Shown here: positions 1 to 10,276 of the stretch, piece after piece
Position numbering within the stretch: the first letter of the stretch is position 1
Layout of the letters: every line of letters begins with the position of its first letter
Assembly: GCA_903873705.1 (NCBI GenBank)
Contig: CAIQPK010000069.1
Location: 1-64,000, forward strand
Direction of reading: 5' to 3'
Source of the DNA: an uncultured Acidobacteriota bacterium
Lineage (GTDB): Bacteria > Acidobacteriota > Terriglobia > Terriglobales > Acidobacteriaceae
Length of the DNA: 64,000 nt
Translations under genes and position numbers: made by a program
The notes under the pieces: model-generated
The model's input: the letters and a program-made list of their open reading frames with translations, nothing else
Told to the model about the DNA's origin: nothing
Databases searched by the model: none

Positions 1-1059
1 CCCACGGTCCGTCGCCGAAGCCTTGATCTGGTTCGGCGCTTCAAAGTGCGGATCGAGCCGGCGATACGAGTTCACGCTCGCATTCAGCAGCAGGCAGATA
101 TCGTTGCCATGCGTCAGAATGCGGTCAACGAACTTCCACGCCATCGGCGAAATCTTTTCCTGGCCTTTCGGGTCCCAGAAAAGATTCTTGCCGCCCTTGG
201 TGATGGAGATGTTGGTGTGCATACCGCTGCCGTTGACGCCAGTCACCGGCTTGGGCAGGAAGCTTGCCGTCATACCCATCTGCGTAGCCACCTGGCGGCA
301 GATCAGCTTGTAAAGCTGAATCTGGTCCGCAGCCGCAACCACCTCGCCGTATGAGTAGTTGATCTCGAACTGCGAAGGCGCCACTTCCGGGTGGTCTTTC
401 TCGTTCTCGAAGCCCATTGCGCGCTGCACTTCCGCGCTCGAGTCGATGAACTCACGCAACGGATCGCCAGGCAGTGAATGGTAGTAGCCGCCCTGGTTCA
501 CGTACTCGAACTTGCCCGTCTGGTTGAAGTTCCGCTCGGCATCGAGACCCTCGAACAGGAAGCCTTCAATCTCGTTCGCCGCGTTCAGCGTGTAGCCGTT
601 CTTTTCGAACTGCTCCTTGGAGAAGTCCTTCAGCACACCGCGCAGGTCGCCGACATACGTGCCGCCGTTCTTGTCGATGACTTCGCCGAACACCAGCACC
701 TTGCCGGAACCGAACACATCGGCCGGCGCCCAGTAAAACGCGCTCCAGTCGAGGCCAAGACGGAGATCGCTCTCCCGCTGCGCCGTAAAGCCGCGAATCG
801 ACGAGCCATCAAACGTCAGGTTGTCATAGCTCTTGATCAGGAACTTCTTGTCGTAATCCAGCATGTGCAGCCGGCCTTCGAGGTCGGAGAACAGCACCGT
901 CACGGCCTTGATACCCGGAGTGTCGGCGAGATACTTCAGACGCTCTTCCTGAAGCTCTTCCATCGGGACGCGCTTCTTGCGCTGGTCCTTCGCCTTTAGG
1001 TTCAACTCCTCCAACTCTTCGTACGACAACTCCAGAAAATTGCGGTATTCATTCGACAT
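1..1059 (-). CDS. glnA: Glutamine synthetase (5' part, runs off window)
   Basis: This encodes glutamate-ammonia ligase, which makes glutamine from glutamate, ammonia and ATP in the cytoplasm. The first 353 codons are visible and the frame is still open at base 1, so roughly the last quarter of the protein is missing. Visible family motifs are DGSSIRGF near residue 83, VNGSGMHTN near residue 275 (ATP and glutamate binding) and NSYRRL near the visible end. The ATG at 1059 is preceded by AAGGAG with a 4-base spacer, which fixes the start. The C-terminal adenylylation site, if there is one, lies outside the window. The gene stands alone; the 215 bases upstream hold its promoter region and a terminator for the convergent-side neighbour. 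Confidence 0.95.
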   Translation of the reverse strand, partial: MSNEYRNFLELSYEELEELNLKAKDQRKKRVPMEELQEERLKYLADTPGIKAVTVLFSDLEGRLHMLDYDKKFLIKSYDNLTFDGSSIRGFTAQRESDLRLGLDWSAFYWAPADVFGSGKVLVFGEVIDKNGGTYVGDLRGVLKDFSKEQFEKNGYTLNAANEIEGFLFEGLDAERNFNQTGKFEYVNQGGYYHSLPGDPLREFIDSSAEVQRAMGFENEKDHPEVAPSQFEINYSYGEVVAAADQIQLYKLICRQVATQMGMTASFLPKPVTGVNGSGMHTNISITKGGKNLFWDPKGQEKISPMAWKFVDRILTHGNDICLLLNASVNSYRRLDPHFEAPNQIKASATDRG

Positions 1060-1207
1060 GGCACTCCTTGGGCGGCAGAGTTCTGCCTCTGAGATTGATT
1101 TGAGGATCGGCAAAAAATGGGAACGGAGGAGAGATCGCTATCGACCTTCCACCTTCAAAAGTAGCAGAAACCCGCCACCCCGCGAACGCCAATCTGCCAC
1201 AAAGCAA

Positions 1208-1238
1208 GAGGCCCACGCGCTATTCGCACGAGGGCCTT
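1208..1238 (-). terminator. Hairpin terminator after the SMP-30-like pair
   Basis: On the minus strand the arms AAGGCCC and GGGCCTC pair and enclose an inner CGTGC/GCGCG stem with a short loop. A weak T-rich stretch follows. It lies about 40 bases past the stop of the beta-propeller gene ending at 1275, and upstream of glnA. Confidence 0.55.
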
Positions 1239-1274
1239 CTCAACCGCTTCAACCGCCGCCCAGCGGCAGAGCCT

Positions 1275-2207
1275 CTACTTCACGCTGACGCCATAAACCT
1301 TAAAAGTCCCCGGATCCTTCGCCGCATCCGGCCCCCGCATGTAATGCAGTTTGCCCTCCAGCACCCACGCCGTTCCCCCCACCAGCGTTACCGACGTCGG
1401 CCCGTCCATCCCTTCCTTGATGACATGAACCTGCGCCTTGTCGCCGCTGACCACGACATGATCAAAACGTCCCACGCCTTCGATCAACCAGAACTCCCCG
1501 TTCCCCGCCGCCCGCAGCGCATCCGGTCGCTGGATAGGCCGGTCCGTCTCGATCTGCCTGATTTCGCCAATCGACCCATCCGCCTTCACCTTCACCCGCA
1601 GCAGCAGCGACGTGCTCACCGCCGTCACATACATATCCCCTCCATCAAACGCAATCCCGTCAGCCCCTGTCAGCTTCGGGTCCGCTGACCACACGGTCAA
1701 CTCCTTCGCCCCCTTGGCCAGCTTCAAAATCCGCCCACCTGCGCTATCCGTCACGTACATTGAGCCATCCGGCGCAATCACCATGTCATTACACAAACCA
1801 CTCGGCGCCCCAACAAACGGATAGCTCCCCGTCAGCTTTCCTCCCGGCAGCGAGTACGACTCAAAGATCGGCAGCCCCGTCGGCCCCGTCGGCCCCATGG
1901 TTCCGTTATGGCAAACCCACAGCGTATGCTTCGCCTCATCGGCCAGTACGCCGGTCACGCCGCCCGGCTTTTCGAGCATCAACCACGGCTCAGCCGACGC
2001 CGCCCCAGGCATCGCCCGCAGCACCATATTCCTTCCAATGCTCCCGACGTAGAGCGTGCCATCGCTCGTCGAAGTCAGGCTCTCCGGAAACGCCTTCTCC
2101 GCATGAACAACCACTTCCTTCTGAGCAACTGCCACAGCATCGCCCAGCACAACACTCGCCGCCAAAGTCGCGAGCAACAACATCCTCCTACGCATCATCG
2201 CCTTCAT
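1275..2207 (-). CDS. Secreted SMP-30/gluconolactonase-like beta-propeller protein (copy 2)
   Basis: This is a 310-residue exported protein. The N-terminus has several Arg/Met residues and a hydrophobic run ending AVAVAQ, a typical Sec signal peptide. The rest shows repeated blade-like segments (SDGTLYVGSI, PDGSMYVTDSAGGRILKL, DGIAFDGGDMYVT) as in the SMP-30/gluconolactonase/LRE or NHL-type six-bladed propellers. The ATG at 2207 directly follows the TAG stop of the upstream paralogue, so the two are almost certainly co-transcribed. The two proteins are similar throughout (the segment GVLADEA.HTLWVCH is shared), which points to tandem duplication. The substrate is unknown; lactonase activity is only a family-level guess. 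Confidence 0.8.
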   Translation of the reverse strand: MKAMMRRRMLLLATLAASVVLGDAVAVAQKEVVVHAEKAFPESLTSTSDGTLYVGSIGRNMVLRAMPGAASAEPWLMLEKPGGVTGVLADEAKHTLWVCHNGTMGPTGPTGLPIFESYSLPGGKLTGSYPFVGAPSGLCNDMVIAPDGSMYVTDSAGGRILKLAKGAKELTVWSADPKLTGADGIAFDGGDMYVTAVSTSLLLRVKVKADGSIGEIRQIETDRPIQRPDALRAAGNGEFWLIEGVGRFDHVVVSGDKAQVHVIKEGMDGPTSVTLVGGTAWVLEGKLHYMRGPDAAKDPGTFKVYGVSVK

Positions 2208-3134
2208 CTATCGCACCTTGTACCCGTAAATTTTGAACACTCCCGGATCCTTCTGCGCGTCGGCGCTATCCATAAAATGCAGTTTGCTCTCCAGCACCCA
2301 CGCCGTGCCGTCTACCAGGGTCACCGCCGTGGGCCCGTCCAGCCCTTCCTTGATCACATGCACCTGCGCCTTCTCCCCTTCCACCACAATGTGGTCAAAG
2401 CGCCCCGCACCTTCCACCATCCAGAACTGGTTCTTTCCCGCCGACCGCAGGCCGTCCGGATGATCGATCTTCCGCGCCGTCTCAATCAAATGAAGCTCAC
2501 CCGCGCTGCCATCCTCCTTCACCGCGACCCGCACTAGCGTGGACGTCTCGAACGTCGTGACGTACAGCGCGCCTTCACCAAACGCGATGCCATCAGCCTG
2601 CATCAGCTTCGGATCGCTCGCCCATACCGTCAGCGCCTTCGCTCCCTTGGCCAGCTTCATGATCTTGCCGCCAAACGTATCGGTGGCAAAAACATCGCCG
2701 TTCGCACCCACTACCATGTCGTTGCACAGCCCGCCGCTGCCCGGGAATGGATAGCTGGCCTTCGCCCTGCCGCTGGGCAGATCAAACGCCATCAGCTCCG
2801 CCACACCCTCCGGCCCCTTTGGTCCAATCGGACCATCGTGACAAACCCACAGCGTGTGCGACGCCTCATCTGCCAGCACACCCAGCACGACACCCTTCTC
2901 CGCCACAGCGATCCACGGCTCAGCCGTCGCCGCGCCCGGAAGCACGCGAAAGACGCCGTTCTTCAGGATGCTGCCAACATAAAGCGTGCCGTCGCTCCCC
3001 GAGGTGACGCTCTCCGGAAACGGCCTGTCAGCGTGTACGGTGACTTCTTTGACGTCCTTCTGTGCAAGCGCCGTGACGGTTCCCAGTGCAAGAACGGCCA
3101 GCAGCGGCGTGCGGTAGCGCTTCAGCGATTTCAT
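2208..3134 (-). CDS. Secreted SMP-30/gluconolactonase-like beta-propeller protein (copy 1)
   Basis: This is the paralogue of the downstream gene and first in the two-gene unit. The ATG at 3134 was chosen because it gives a clean signal peptide (MKSLKRYRT, then a hydrophobic stretch ending ALAQ). The open frame extends upstream to 3233, and an alternative ATG lies at 3149; none has a strong ribosome-binding site, so the exact start is uncertain. The mature part carries propeller-type repeats such as SDGTLYVGSI, ANGDVFATDTFGGKIMKL and DGIAFGEGALYVTTF. It is likely periplasmic or extracellular. The family includes lactonases and strictosidine-synthase-like hydrolases, but no substrate can be read from the sequence. 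Confidence 0.78.
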   Translation of the reverse strand: MKSLKRYRTPLLAVLALGTVTALAQKDVKEVTVHADRPFPESVTSGSDGTLYVGSILKNGVFRVLPGAATAEPWIAVAEKGVVLGVLADEASHTLWVCHDGPIGPKGPEGVAELMAFDLPSGRAKASYPFPGSGGLCNDMVVGANGDVFATDTFGGKIMKLAKGAKALTVWASDPKLMQADGIAFGEGALYVTTFETSTLVRVAVKEDGSAGELHLIETARKIDHPDGLRSAGKNQFWMVEGAGRFDHIVVEGEKAQVHVIKEGLDGPTAVTLVDGTAWVLESKLHFMDSADAQKDPGVFKIYGYKVR

Positions 3135-3354
3135 GATGTTTTCGATCATCCCGGCGGTAAGATTTTTTGCGTAAGCCATCATACGGCGGCCGGCTGCAGT
3201 CGCGCTCTCACTTACTGGCGTCACGTGTGGCACTATTCACATTCAGCGGCCAAAGCGTGTGATAATTTCTTATGGGTGGTCGTGCGTCCTCCGGCCTCTC
3301 GATCCAGCGGCAATTCGCATCCGGCAACACATGGGAGGGTTTCAGACTTTGGGC

Positions 3355-3912
3355 ATGAATATGGTTCCTACGCGCCTTTTTTTCACCAAGGGCGTCGGTA
3401 AGCACAAGGAGCGTCTGACCTCCTTCGAAATGGCACTTCGCGATGCAGGCATTGCCGCGCAGAACCTGGTGCGCGTGTCCTCGATCTTTCCGCCGCATTG
3501 CAAACTGATTCCGCGCAAAGAAGGGCTCAAGTTCCTGAACCCCGGCGAAGTCGTTTTTGCCGTGGTCGCTGAAAACTCCACGCGTGAAGCCCACCGCCTC
3601 GTGGTCTCCTCCATCGGCGTCGCCATCCCCACCGACAAGGCCACCTACGGTTACCTCTCCGAGCACCACAGCTTTGGCGAGACCGAAGACCAGGCCGGCG
3701 ACTACGCGGAAGAGCTCGCCGCCGAAATGCTCGCGACCACGCTCGATGTGGACTTTGACCCCGACAAGAGCTGGGACGAGAAGAAGGAAATCTACCGCAT
3801 CTCCAACAAGATCGTGCGGACCGCAAACGTCACGCAGTCGGCCGTCGGCGACAAGAACGGCCGCTGGACCACCACCATCGCCGCCGCCATCCTGCTCTTC
3901 GACGACAAGTAA
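3355..3912 (+). CDS. Pyruvoyl-dependent arginine decarboxylase
   Basis: This enzyme decarboxylates arginine to agmatine, the first step of the agmatine route to putrescine. The protein matches the PvlArgDC family: [20 protein letters not shown] near the N-terminus, then VSSIFPP around residues 41-47, where the proenzyme is expected to cleave between Ser42 and Ser43 to form the pyruvoyl group, then the acidic [12 protein letters not shown] segment. I chose the ATG at 3355. An in-frame TTG at 3349, nine bases after GGGAGGG, is a good alternative, and the frame opens further upstream at 3259. N-carbamoylputrescine amidase and agmatine deiminase lie 0.9-2 kb downstream on the same strand, which supports the role. 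PLP-dependent decarboxylases are the commoner bacterial solution. Confidence 0.88.
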   Translation: MNMVPTRLFFTKGVGKHKERLTSFEMALRDAGIAAQNLVRVSSIFPPHCKLIPRKEGLKFLNPGEVVFAVVAENSTREAHRLVVSSIGVAIPTDKATYGYLSEHHSFGETEDQAGDYAEELAAEMLATTLDVDFDPDKSWDEKKEIYRISNKIVRTANVTQSAVGDKNGRWTTTIAAAILLFDDK

Positions 3913-3932
3913 CGCAACAGTACGCGACAAAC

Positions 3933-3967
3933 GAAAGCGCCTTGAAGCCAAGCTTCAAGGCGCTTTC
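3933..3967. terminator. Bidirectional terminator hairpin
   Basis: A perfect 15-bp stem (GAAAGCGCCTTGAAG and its complement) with a 5-base CCAAG loop lies between the convergent arginine decarboxylase and the gene ending at 3986. The A/T-rich ends of the stem can serve as the U tract in either direction. Confidence 0.85.
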
Positions 3968-3985
3968 TTATGCTTCATCACTCAG

Positions 3986-4546
3986 CTAGAAGAGGCCAAA
4001 CCAGAAGCGCGTACCCTTATCCAGCTTGAAGTCCTTGACACTGGAAAGCGTGCCCGAAAACTCGGTCGTCTTGCTCGGCGTCAGTGTCACGTTCTTTACC
4101 GAGCTGCCGTTGGTGGTCATCACCAGCGGTCCCGGGCCGCCGGAACCGCCGCTGGGCATGCCGTCTTCACTGGCTCCACCCATTCCGCCGGCATTGGCGT
4201 CGTACTCGGGCGCGATCGAGGCCAGACCGGCGTGCACCGGCACCGGGTCCGCCTTCTTCACCTGGATAGAGTCGAAGATCAAAATAAATTTGTCCTTATC
4301 GGCGTTCAAAATCTTTCCCAGCAGATGCGATCCCACCGGATACTTGACGCCGCCAACGGTCGCCTCCTGCATCAACCGCACGGAGACCACGTCGCCCGAC
4401 TTCGCGATCTTGGTATCCAGCTTGGTTTCCAGCGCCGTCGCCGTCGCAGTGACTTGCGCAGGCTGTGTTTGGGCAAGCAGGCTCGACGGTGCAGCTACCG
4501 AGACCAGCGACGCGACACCCAATGCCATACTGAGAAAAATCTTCAT
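3986..4546 (-). CDS. Secreted protein of unknown function
   Basis: This is a 186-residue exported protein that I do not recognise. It has a clear signal peptide (MKIFLSMALGVASLVSVA, cleavage near LLAQ), then a domain with GDVVSVRLMQEATVGGVKYP and VGSHLLGKI that resembles small beta-barrel modules, then a Gly/Ser-rich stretch (about residues 118-135) and a C-terminal segment with GTRFWFGLF. It sits in opposite orientation between the decarboxylase and the rest of the polyamine genes and shares a terminator with the former. Nothing links it functionally to polyamines. Confidence 0.7.
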   Translation of the reverse strand: MKIFLSMALGVASLVSVAAPSSLLAQTQPAQVTATATALETKLDTKIAKSGDVVSVRLMQEATVGGVKYPVGSHLLGKILNADKDKFILIFDSIQVKKADPVPVHAGLASIAPEYDANAGGMGGASEDGMPSGGSGGPGPLVMTTNGSSVKNVTLTPSKTTEFSGTLSSVKDFKLDKGTRFWFGLF

Positions 4547-4794
4547 GAAAACTTGTCCTTTCGCTTCCGGCGCGCAATCTTCCGGTCAACCACCGGATGC
4601 GGGCTGTTTGTCTTTAGACGTTACCAAAAAAACAGCCGACAGAACACCCCGCCCCGAACTCCCGGCCATCCGCAGTTGCGCATCCAACCGCACTTCGCCA
4701 TCATCGTAAAGGACGACATCTTACGCACTCAAACGAGTGACCGCCGGTTCCCATCTTCCCAACTGTCCGCCGGCCGACATTGTCCAGGAGATTC

Positions 4795-5733
4795 ATGCCC
4801 GTAACTCAAAAAGTCGCCCTCATCCAGATGTCCTGCGCACCCGACACCCAGGCCAACCTCGCCAAGGCCGTCGCCCGTGTCCGCGAAGCCGCCGAGGCCG
4901 GCGCCAGGCTCATCTGCCTCCCCGAGCTCTTCCGCGCCCAATACTTCTGCCAGCGCGAAGACCATGCCCTCTTCGCCACCGCCGAGTCCATCCCCGGCCC
5001 CTCCACTTCGGCCCTCAGCGAAGTCGTCCGCGAACACAAGATCGTCCTCGTAGCCAGCCTCTTCGAGCGCCGCGCCCCCGGCCTCTACCACAACACCGCC
5101 GCCATACTCGACCACACCACGACCACGCCCGACAACATCCTCGGCGTCTACCGCAAGATGCACATCCCTGATGACCCGCTCTACTACGAGAAGTTCTACT
5201 TCACCCCGGGCGACCTCGGCTTCCTTGCACAGTCCACGTCCGAAGGACGTATCGGAACCTTAGTCTGCTGGGACCAGTGGTACCCCGAAGGCGCCCGCAT
5301 CACCGCCCTCAAGGGCGCCGAAACCCTCTTCTTCCCCACCGCCATCGGCTGGCATCCCAGCGAGAAGGAAGAGTTCGGCGAGCGCCAATACGACGCCTGG
5401 CAAACCATCCAGCGCGCCCACGCCATCGCCAACGGCGTCTTCGTCTGCGCGGTCAACCGCGTAGGCCACGAGTGGGGCGACGTCTCCCACAACGGCGTCA
5501 ACATGCCGGGCCCCGGCGCCCACACCGCCGAAAACGGCATCCAGTTCTGGGGCGGCAGCTTCATAGCCGACCCCTTTGGCCGCATCATCGCCAAGGCCTC
5601 CCACGACAAGGAAGAAATCCTCTACGCCGACCTCGACACCGCCGAGGTAGAAGTAACCCGCCAACACTGGCCCTTCCTCCGCGACCGCCGCATCGACGCC
5701 TACGGCGGCATCACCAGCCGCTTCCTCGATTGA
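4795..5733 (+). CDS. aguB: N-carbamoylputrescine amidase
   Basis: This 312-residue nitrilase-superfamily enzyme hydrolyses N-carbamoylputrescine to putrescine, CO2 and ammonia. The Glu-Lys-Cys triad is visible: Glu in CLPELFR (about residue 42), Lys in VYRKMHIPDD (about residue 119) and the nucleophilic Cys in VCWDQWYPE (about residue 156). The family feature LGVYRKMHIPDDP.YYEKFYF is intact. The ATG at 4795 follows AGGAG (4786-4790) by four bases and is preferred over the in-frame TTG at 4780. Agmatine deiminase starts 41 bases downstream, so the two consecutive pathway enzymes probably form one unit. Confidence 0.95.
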   Translation: MPVTQKVALIQMSCAPDTQANLAKAVARVREAAEAGARLICLPELFRAQYFCQREDHALFATAESIPGPSTSALSEVVREHKIVLVASLFERRAPGLYHNTAAILDHTTTTPDNILGVYRKMHIPDDPLYYEKFYFTPGDLGFLAQSTSEGRIGTLVCWDQWYPEGARITALKGAETLFFPTAIGWHPSEKEEFGERQYDAWQTIQRAHAIANGVFVCAVNRVGHEWGDVSHNGVNMPGPGAHTAENGIQFWGGSFIADPFGRIIAKASHDKEEILYADLDTAEVEVTRQHWPFLRDRRIDAYGGITSRFLD

Positions 5734-5757
5734 TGCGAGCTACCTGCAACCCGCCGC

Positions 5758-5763
5758 TATACT
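5758..5763 (+). promoter_or_regulatory. -10 hexamer close to the aguA start
   Basis: TATACT ends 11 bases before the ATG of the agmatine deiminase gene, and no Shine-Dalgarno sequence lies between them. A transcript from here would have an extremely short leader. It is one of a series of such sites in the window. Confidence 0.4.
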
Positions 5764-5774
5764 TGTAGTTGCCG

Positions 5775-6821
5775 ATGAAGACCCCCCGACAACTCAACTA
5801 CCGCATGCCCGCCGAGTGGGCCCCCCACAACGCCACCTGGATAGCCTGGCCCCACAACCCCGAGGACTGGCCCAACAAATTCCAGCCCATCCCCTGGGTC
5901 TACTGCGAAATCGTCCGCCACCTCTCCCAGGTAGAAGACGTCCACATCCTCGTCAACGATGAGGCCGCCGAGAAGCGCGCCACAACCATGCTCCGCCGCC
6001 AGCACGCCAACCTCGCCCGCCTGCACTTCCACCTCTGGCGCACCGACCGCGTCTGGCTCCGCGACTCCGGCCCCATCTTCGTCAAGCGCAAGAAAGACGT
6101 TGCCATCACCAACTGGAAGTTCAACGCCTGGGCCAAGTACGACAACTGGCGCAACGACGACCGCATCCCCGGCCAGGTCGCCAAGCTGTACGACATGCCC
6201 AGCTTCGAACCCGAGGTAAACGGCAAACGCCTCGTGCTCGAAGGCGGCTCCATCGACACCAACGGCGCCGGCGTACTGCTCACCACAGAAGAGTGCCTCC
6301 TCTCCGACGTCCAGCAACGCAACCCCGGCGTCTACCGCGAGCAGCTCGAGCGCGCCTTCCGCGACTACCTCGGCATCGAACAGGTCATCTGGCTCAACCG
6401 CGGCTGCGACGGCGACGACACCCACGGCCACGTCGACGACATCACCCGCTTCGTCGCCGAAAACACCATCCTCACCGCCGTCGAATCCAATACCGCCGAC
6501 GAAAATCATCTCCCTCTCGCCGAAAACCTCGAGCGCCTCCGCGCCGCGCGCAATCTCGACGGCAAGCCCTTCACCATCCGCACGCTGCCGATGCCTGCCC
6601 CGGTAGTCTTCGAAGGCCAGCGCCTGCCCGCCAGCTACGCCAACTTCTACATCGCCAACAACCTCGTCCTGGTCCCCACCTTCAACGACCCCAACGACCG
6701 CATCGCCCTCAACACCCTCGCCGACTGCTTCCCCGACCGCACCATCACCGGCATCCACTGCACCGACTTCATCTGGGGCCTCGGCGCCCTACACTGCATG
6801 ACCCAGCAAGAGCCCGCGTGA
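5775..6821 (+). CDS. aguA: Agmatine deiminase
   Basis: This 348-residue enzyme of the peptidyl-arginine-deiminase fold hydrolyses agmatine to N-carbamoylputrescine and ammonia, feeding the amidase encoded just upstream. Typical motifs are WPHNPEDWP near the N-terminus, RVWLRDSGPIF, the metal-free catalytic block GCDGDDTHGHVDDI and the C-terminal Cys in GALHCMTQQEP, which is the nucleophile in this family. An in-frame TTG at 5769 could also be used. With the upstream arginine decarboxylase this completes arginine to agmatine to N-carbamoylputrescine to putrescine. Confidence 0.95.
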   Translation: MKTPRQLNYRMPAEWAPHNATWIAWPHNPEDWPNKFQPIPWVYCEIVRHLSQVEDVHILVNDEAAEKRATTMLRRQHANLARLHFHLWRTDRVWLRDSGPIFVKRKKDVAITNWKFNAWAKYDNWRNDDRIPGQVAKLYDMPSFEPEVNGKRLVLEGGSIDTNGAGVLLTTEECLLSDVQQRNPGVYREQLERAFRDYLGIEQVIWLNRGCDGDDTHGHVDDITRFVAENTILTAVESNTADENHLPLAENLERLRAARNLDGKPFTIRTLPMPAPVVFEGQRLPASYANFYIANNLVLVPTFNDPNDRIALNTLADCFPDRTITGIHCTDFIWGLGALHCMTQQEPA

Positions 6822-6837
6822 GTATTGCTTTCAAATT

Positions 6838-6865
6838 GTCATCCTGAGCGCAGCGAAGGACCTGC
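6838..6865 (+). repeat. Family D dispersed repeat (partial copy)
   Basis: A short copy of the GTCATCCTGAGCG...GCGAAGGA element follows the aguA stop. The same core recurs at 23708 in fuller form and, as the related ATCTCGACCGAAGC variant, inside metG and at 40708. Confidence 0.55.
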
Positions 6866-6904
6866 TGTCTGTTCGCCGCGCCACAACCTGAGGATCAGTC
6901 ACAC

Positions 6905-7234
6905 ATGTCCAAACCCTGGCCTCCGCCGCCCGATCTCGACTCTATCCGCGAACTCATGCGCGAAGCCGACCCCGAAGGCCTCATCAAGAACGAAGGCGCG
7001 CCCCAGGACGAGTACGAACCCGAAGAAGAAAACTTCTTCGCCGCCATCGCCGACTTCCCCACCAGCGATCTCCTGGCCGCACGCCTAACACCCATCCTCG
7101 AAGGCATCTGGGCCCAAAGCTTCAACCTCAACAGCGCCGAACTCGCGCAACGCAAGCCCGCGCTGGAAGCCCTTGCCGAACAAGTCGAACGCTTCTTCGG
7201 CCCCGAAGCCAAGCCCCAGGTCCGCGGCGCCTAG
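6905..7234 (+). CDS. Hypothetical protein, acidic, 109 aa
   Basis: I do not recognise this family. The protein is soluble, Pro- and Glu-rich in its first 40 residues, and then predicted helical (LLAARLTPILEGIWAQSF, LEALAEQVERFFG). It has no signal peptide, membrane segment or cysteines. It starts at an ATG about 80 bases after aguA and uses the same codon bias as its neighbours, which supports a real gene. The context does not suggest a role. Confidence 0.6.
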   Translation: MSKPWPPPPDLDSIRELMREADPEGLIKNEGAPQDEYEPEEENFFAAIADFPTSDLLAARLTPILEGIWAQSFNLNSAELAQRKPALEALAEQVERFFGPEAKPQVRGA

Positions 7235-7252
7235 ATTATTGCCTCTTGGAAG

Positions 7253-7273
7253 GGGCGGGTCACCGACCCGCCC
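7253..7273. terminator. Hairpin between convergent genes
   Basis: A perfect 9-bp stem (GGGCGGGTC / GACCCGCCC) with a 3-base loop lies between the convergent genes ending at 7234 and 7375. There is no T tract, so it may be a repeat-type hairpin rather than an intrinsic terminator. Confidence 0.4.
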
Positions 7274-7374
7274 ATAACCAGCCACTGCTAAACGCTCTTT
7301 CCACTCTGCCGAAGGCAGGAGCGAAGCCGCGGGCGCAGCGACAAAATTGCCCTCTCCAAAACGCGCCACCTCAT

Positions 7375-9296
<1,922 letters not shown>

Positions 9297-9313
9297 CCCG
9301 CACCACCGCCTGA

Positions 9314-9319
9314 TATCCT
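9314..9319 (+). promoter_or_regulatory. -10 hexamer 7 bases before the SAM hydrolase-family gene
   Basis: TATCCT (within TGATATCCTG) ends 7 bases before the ATG at 9327, the same geometry as at tadA, ubiX and the gene at 59709. Confidence 0.4.
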
Positions 9320-9326
9320 GCCCAGC

Positions 9327-10223
9327 ATGAAGACCGCCCGTCTGATCCTCATCGCGCTCGTCACGCTCATCGTCCCCGCCTGCCTGCATGCGCAGAAACC
9401 CGGCAGCCACATCCTCGGCTTCATGACCGACTTCGACGTCAAGGACGACGCCATCGGCATCTGCAAGGCCGTCATGACCAGCGTCGACCCCGCCGTCAAG
9501 ATCATCGACATCACCCACCAGTCCACGCCCTACGACATCGCCGAAGGCGCCCGCTTCCTCGCCGGCTCCGCCCCCTACTTCCCCGCCGACGCCGTCTTCG
9601 TCGTCGTCATCGATCCCACCGTCGGCAGCAGCCGCAAGGCCATCATTGCCAAATCTGCCCGCGGCCAGTACTTCGTCCTCCCCGACAACGGCCTCATCAC
9701 CCTCCTCGATCAACAACCCGGAAACAAAATCGTCGCCGCCCGCGAAATCACTGAACCGGCATGGATGATCGGCAGCAAACTCTCCTCCACCTTCCACGGC
9801 CGCGATATTTTTTCCCCCGCCGGCGCCCACCTCACCCGAGGCGAAAACTGGATCAACGCCGGCCCCGCCCTCGACGTCGCCAAACTCGTCCGCCTCGACA
9901 TCCCCATGCCCACCCTAGGCACCAGCGGCATCCGCACCACCGTCCTCGGCCTCGACGGCCCCTTCGGCAACCTCATCCTCAATCTGCCGTCAGACCTCTT
10001 CGCCAAGCTCGGCTACACCATCGGCGACACCGTCTCCGCCACCATCGACAACAAGCCCTACAAACTCCCCTTCGTCAAAACCTTCTCTGACGTCCCCGTC
10101 GGCAGCCCACTGTTCTACATCGACTCCCGTGGCCGCCTCGCCGCCTCCATCAACCAGCGCAGCTTCGCCGACCAGTACCATGTCACCCCCGGCATGAAGG
10201 TCCTCATCCTGCCGAAACCCTGA
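9327..10223 (+). CDS. SAM hydroxide adenosyltransferase (DUF62/fluorinase-fold family) with signal peptide
   Basis: The mature part matches the DUF62 family, whose members hydrolyse S-adenosylmethionine to adenosine and methionine and which includes fluorinase and chlorinase. Visible family features are FMTDFDVKDDAIGICKAV, IIDITHQ, the block VVVIDPTVGSSRKAI, LPDNGLITLL and FHGRDIFSPAGAHL (catalytic Asp and His region). Unlike the usual cytosolic members, residues 1-22 form a convincing Sec signal peptide (MKTARLILIALVTLIVPA, then CLHAQ). The Cys could be read as a weak lipobox. Length (298 aa) fits family plus leader. Export of a SAM-using enzyme is unexpected; see findings. Confidence 0.85.
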   Translation: MKTARLILIALVTLIVPACLHAQKPGSHILGFMTDFDVKDDAIGICKAVMTSVDPAVKIIDITHQSTPYDIAEGARFLAGSAPYFPADAVFVVVIDPTVGSSRKAIIAKSARGQYFVLPDNGLITLLDQQPGNKIVAAREITEPAWMIGSKLSSTFHGRDIFSPAGAHLTRGENWINAGPALDVAKLVRLDIPMPTLGTSGIRTTVLGLDGPFGNLILNLPSDLFAKLGYTIGDTVSATIDNKPYKLPFVKTFSDVPVGSPLFYIDSRGRLAASINQRSFADQYHVTPGMKVLILPKP

Positions 10224-10276
10224 GCGCGCAGACGCGAGACACCTGCTGCGCATCACAACAGCAGGAGGCACGTCTC

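Noticed and set aside
5757-6758. 333-residue acidic frame opposite aguA
   Set aside because: Antisense shadow; composition follows the complement of agmatine deiminase codons.
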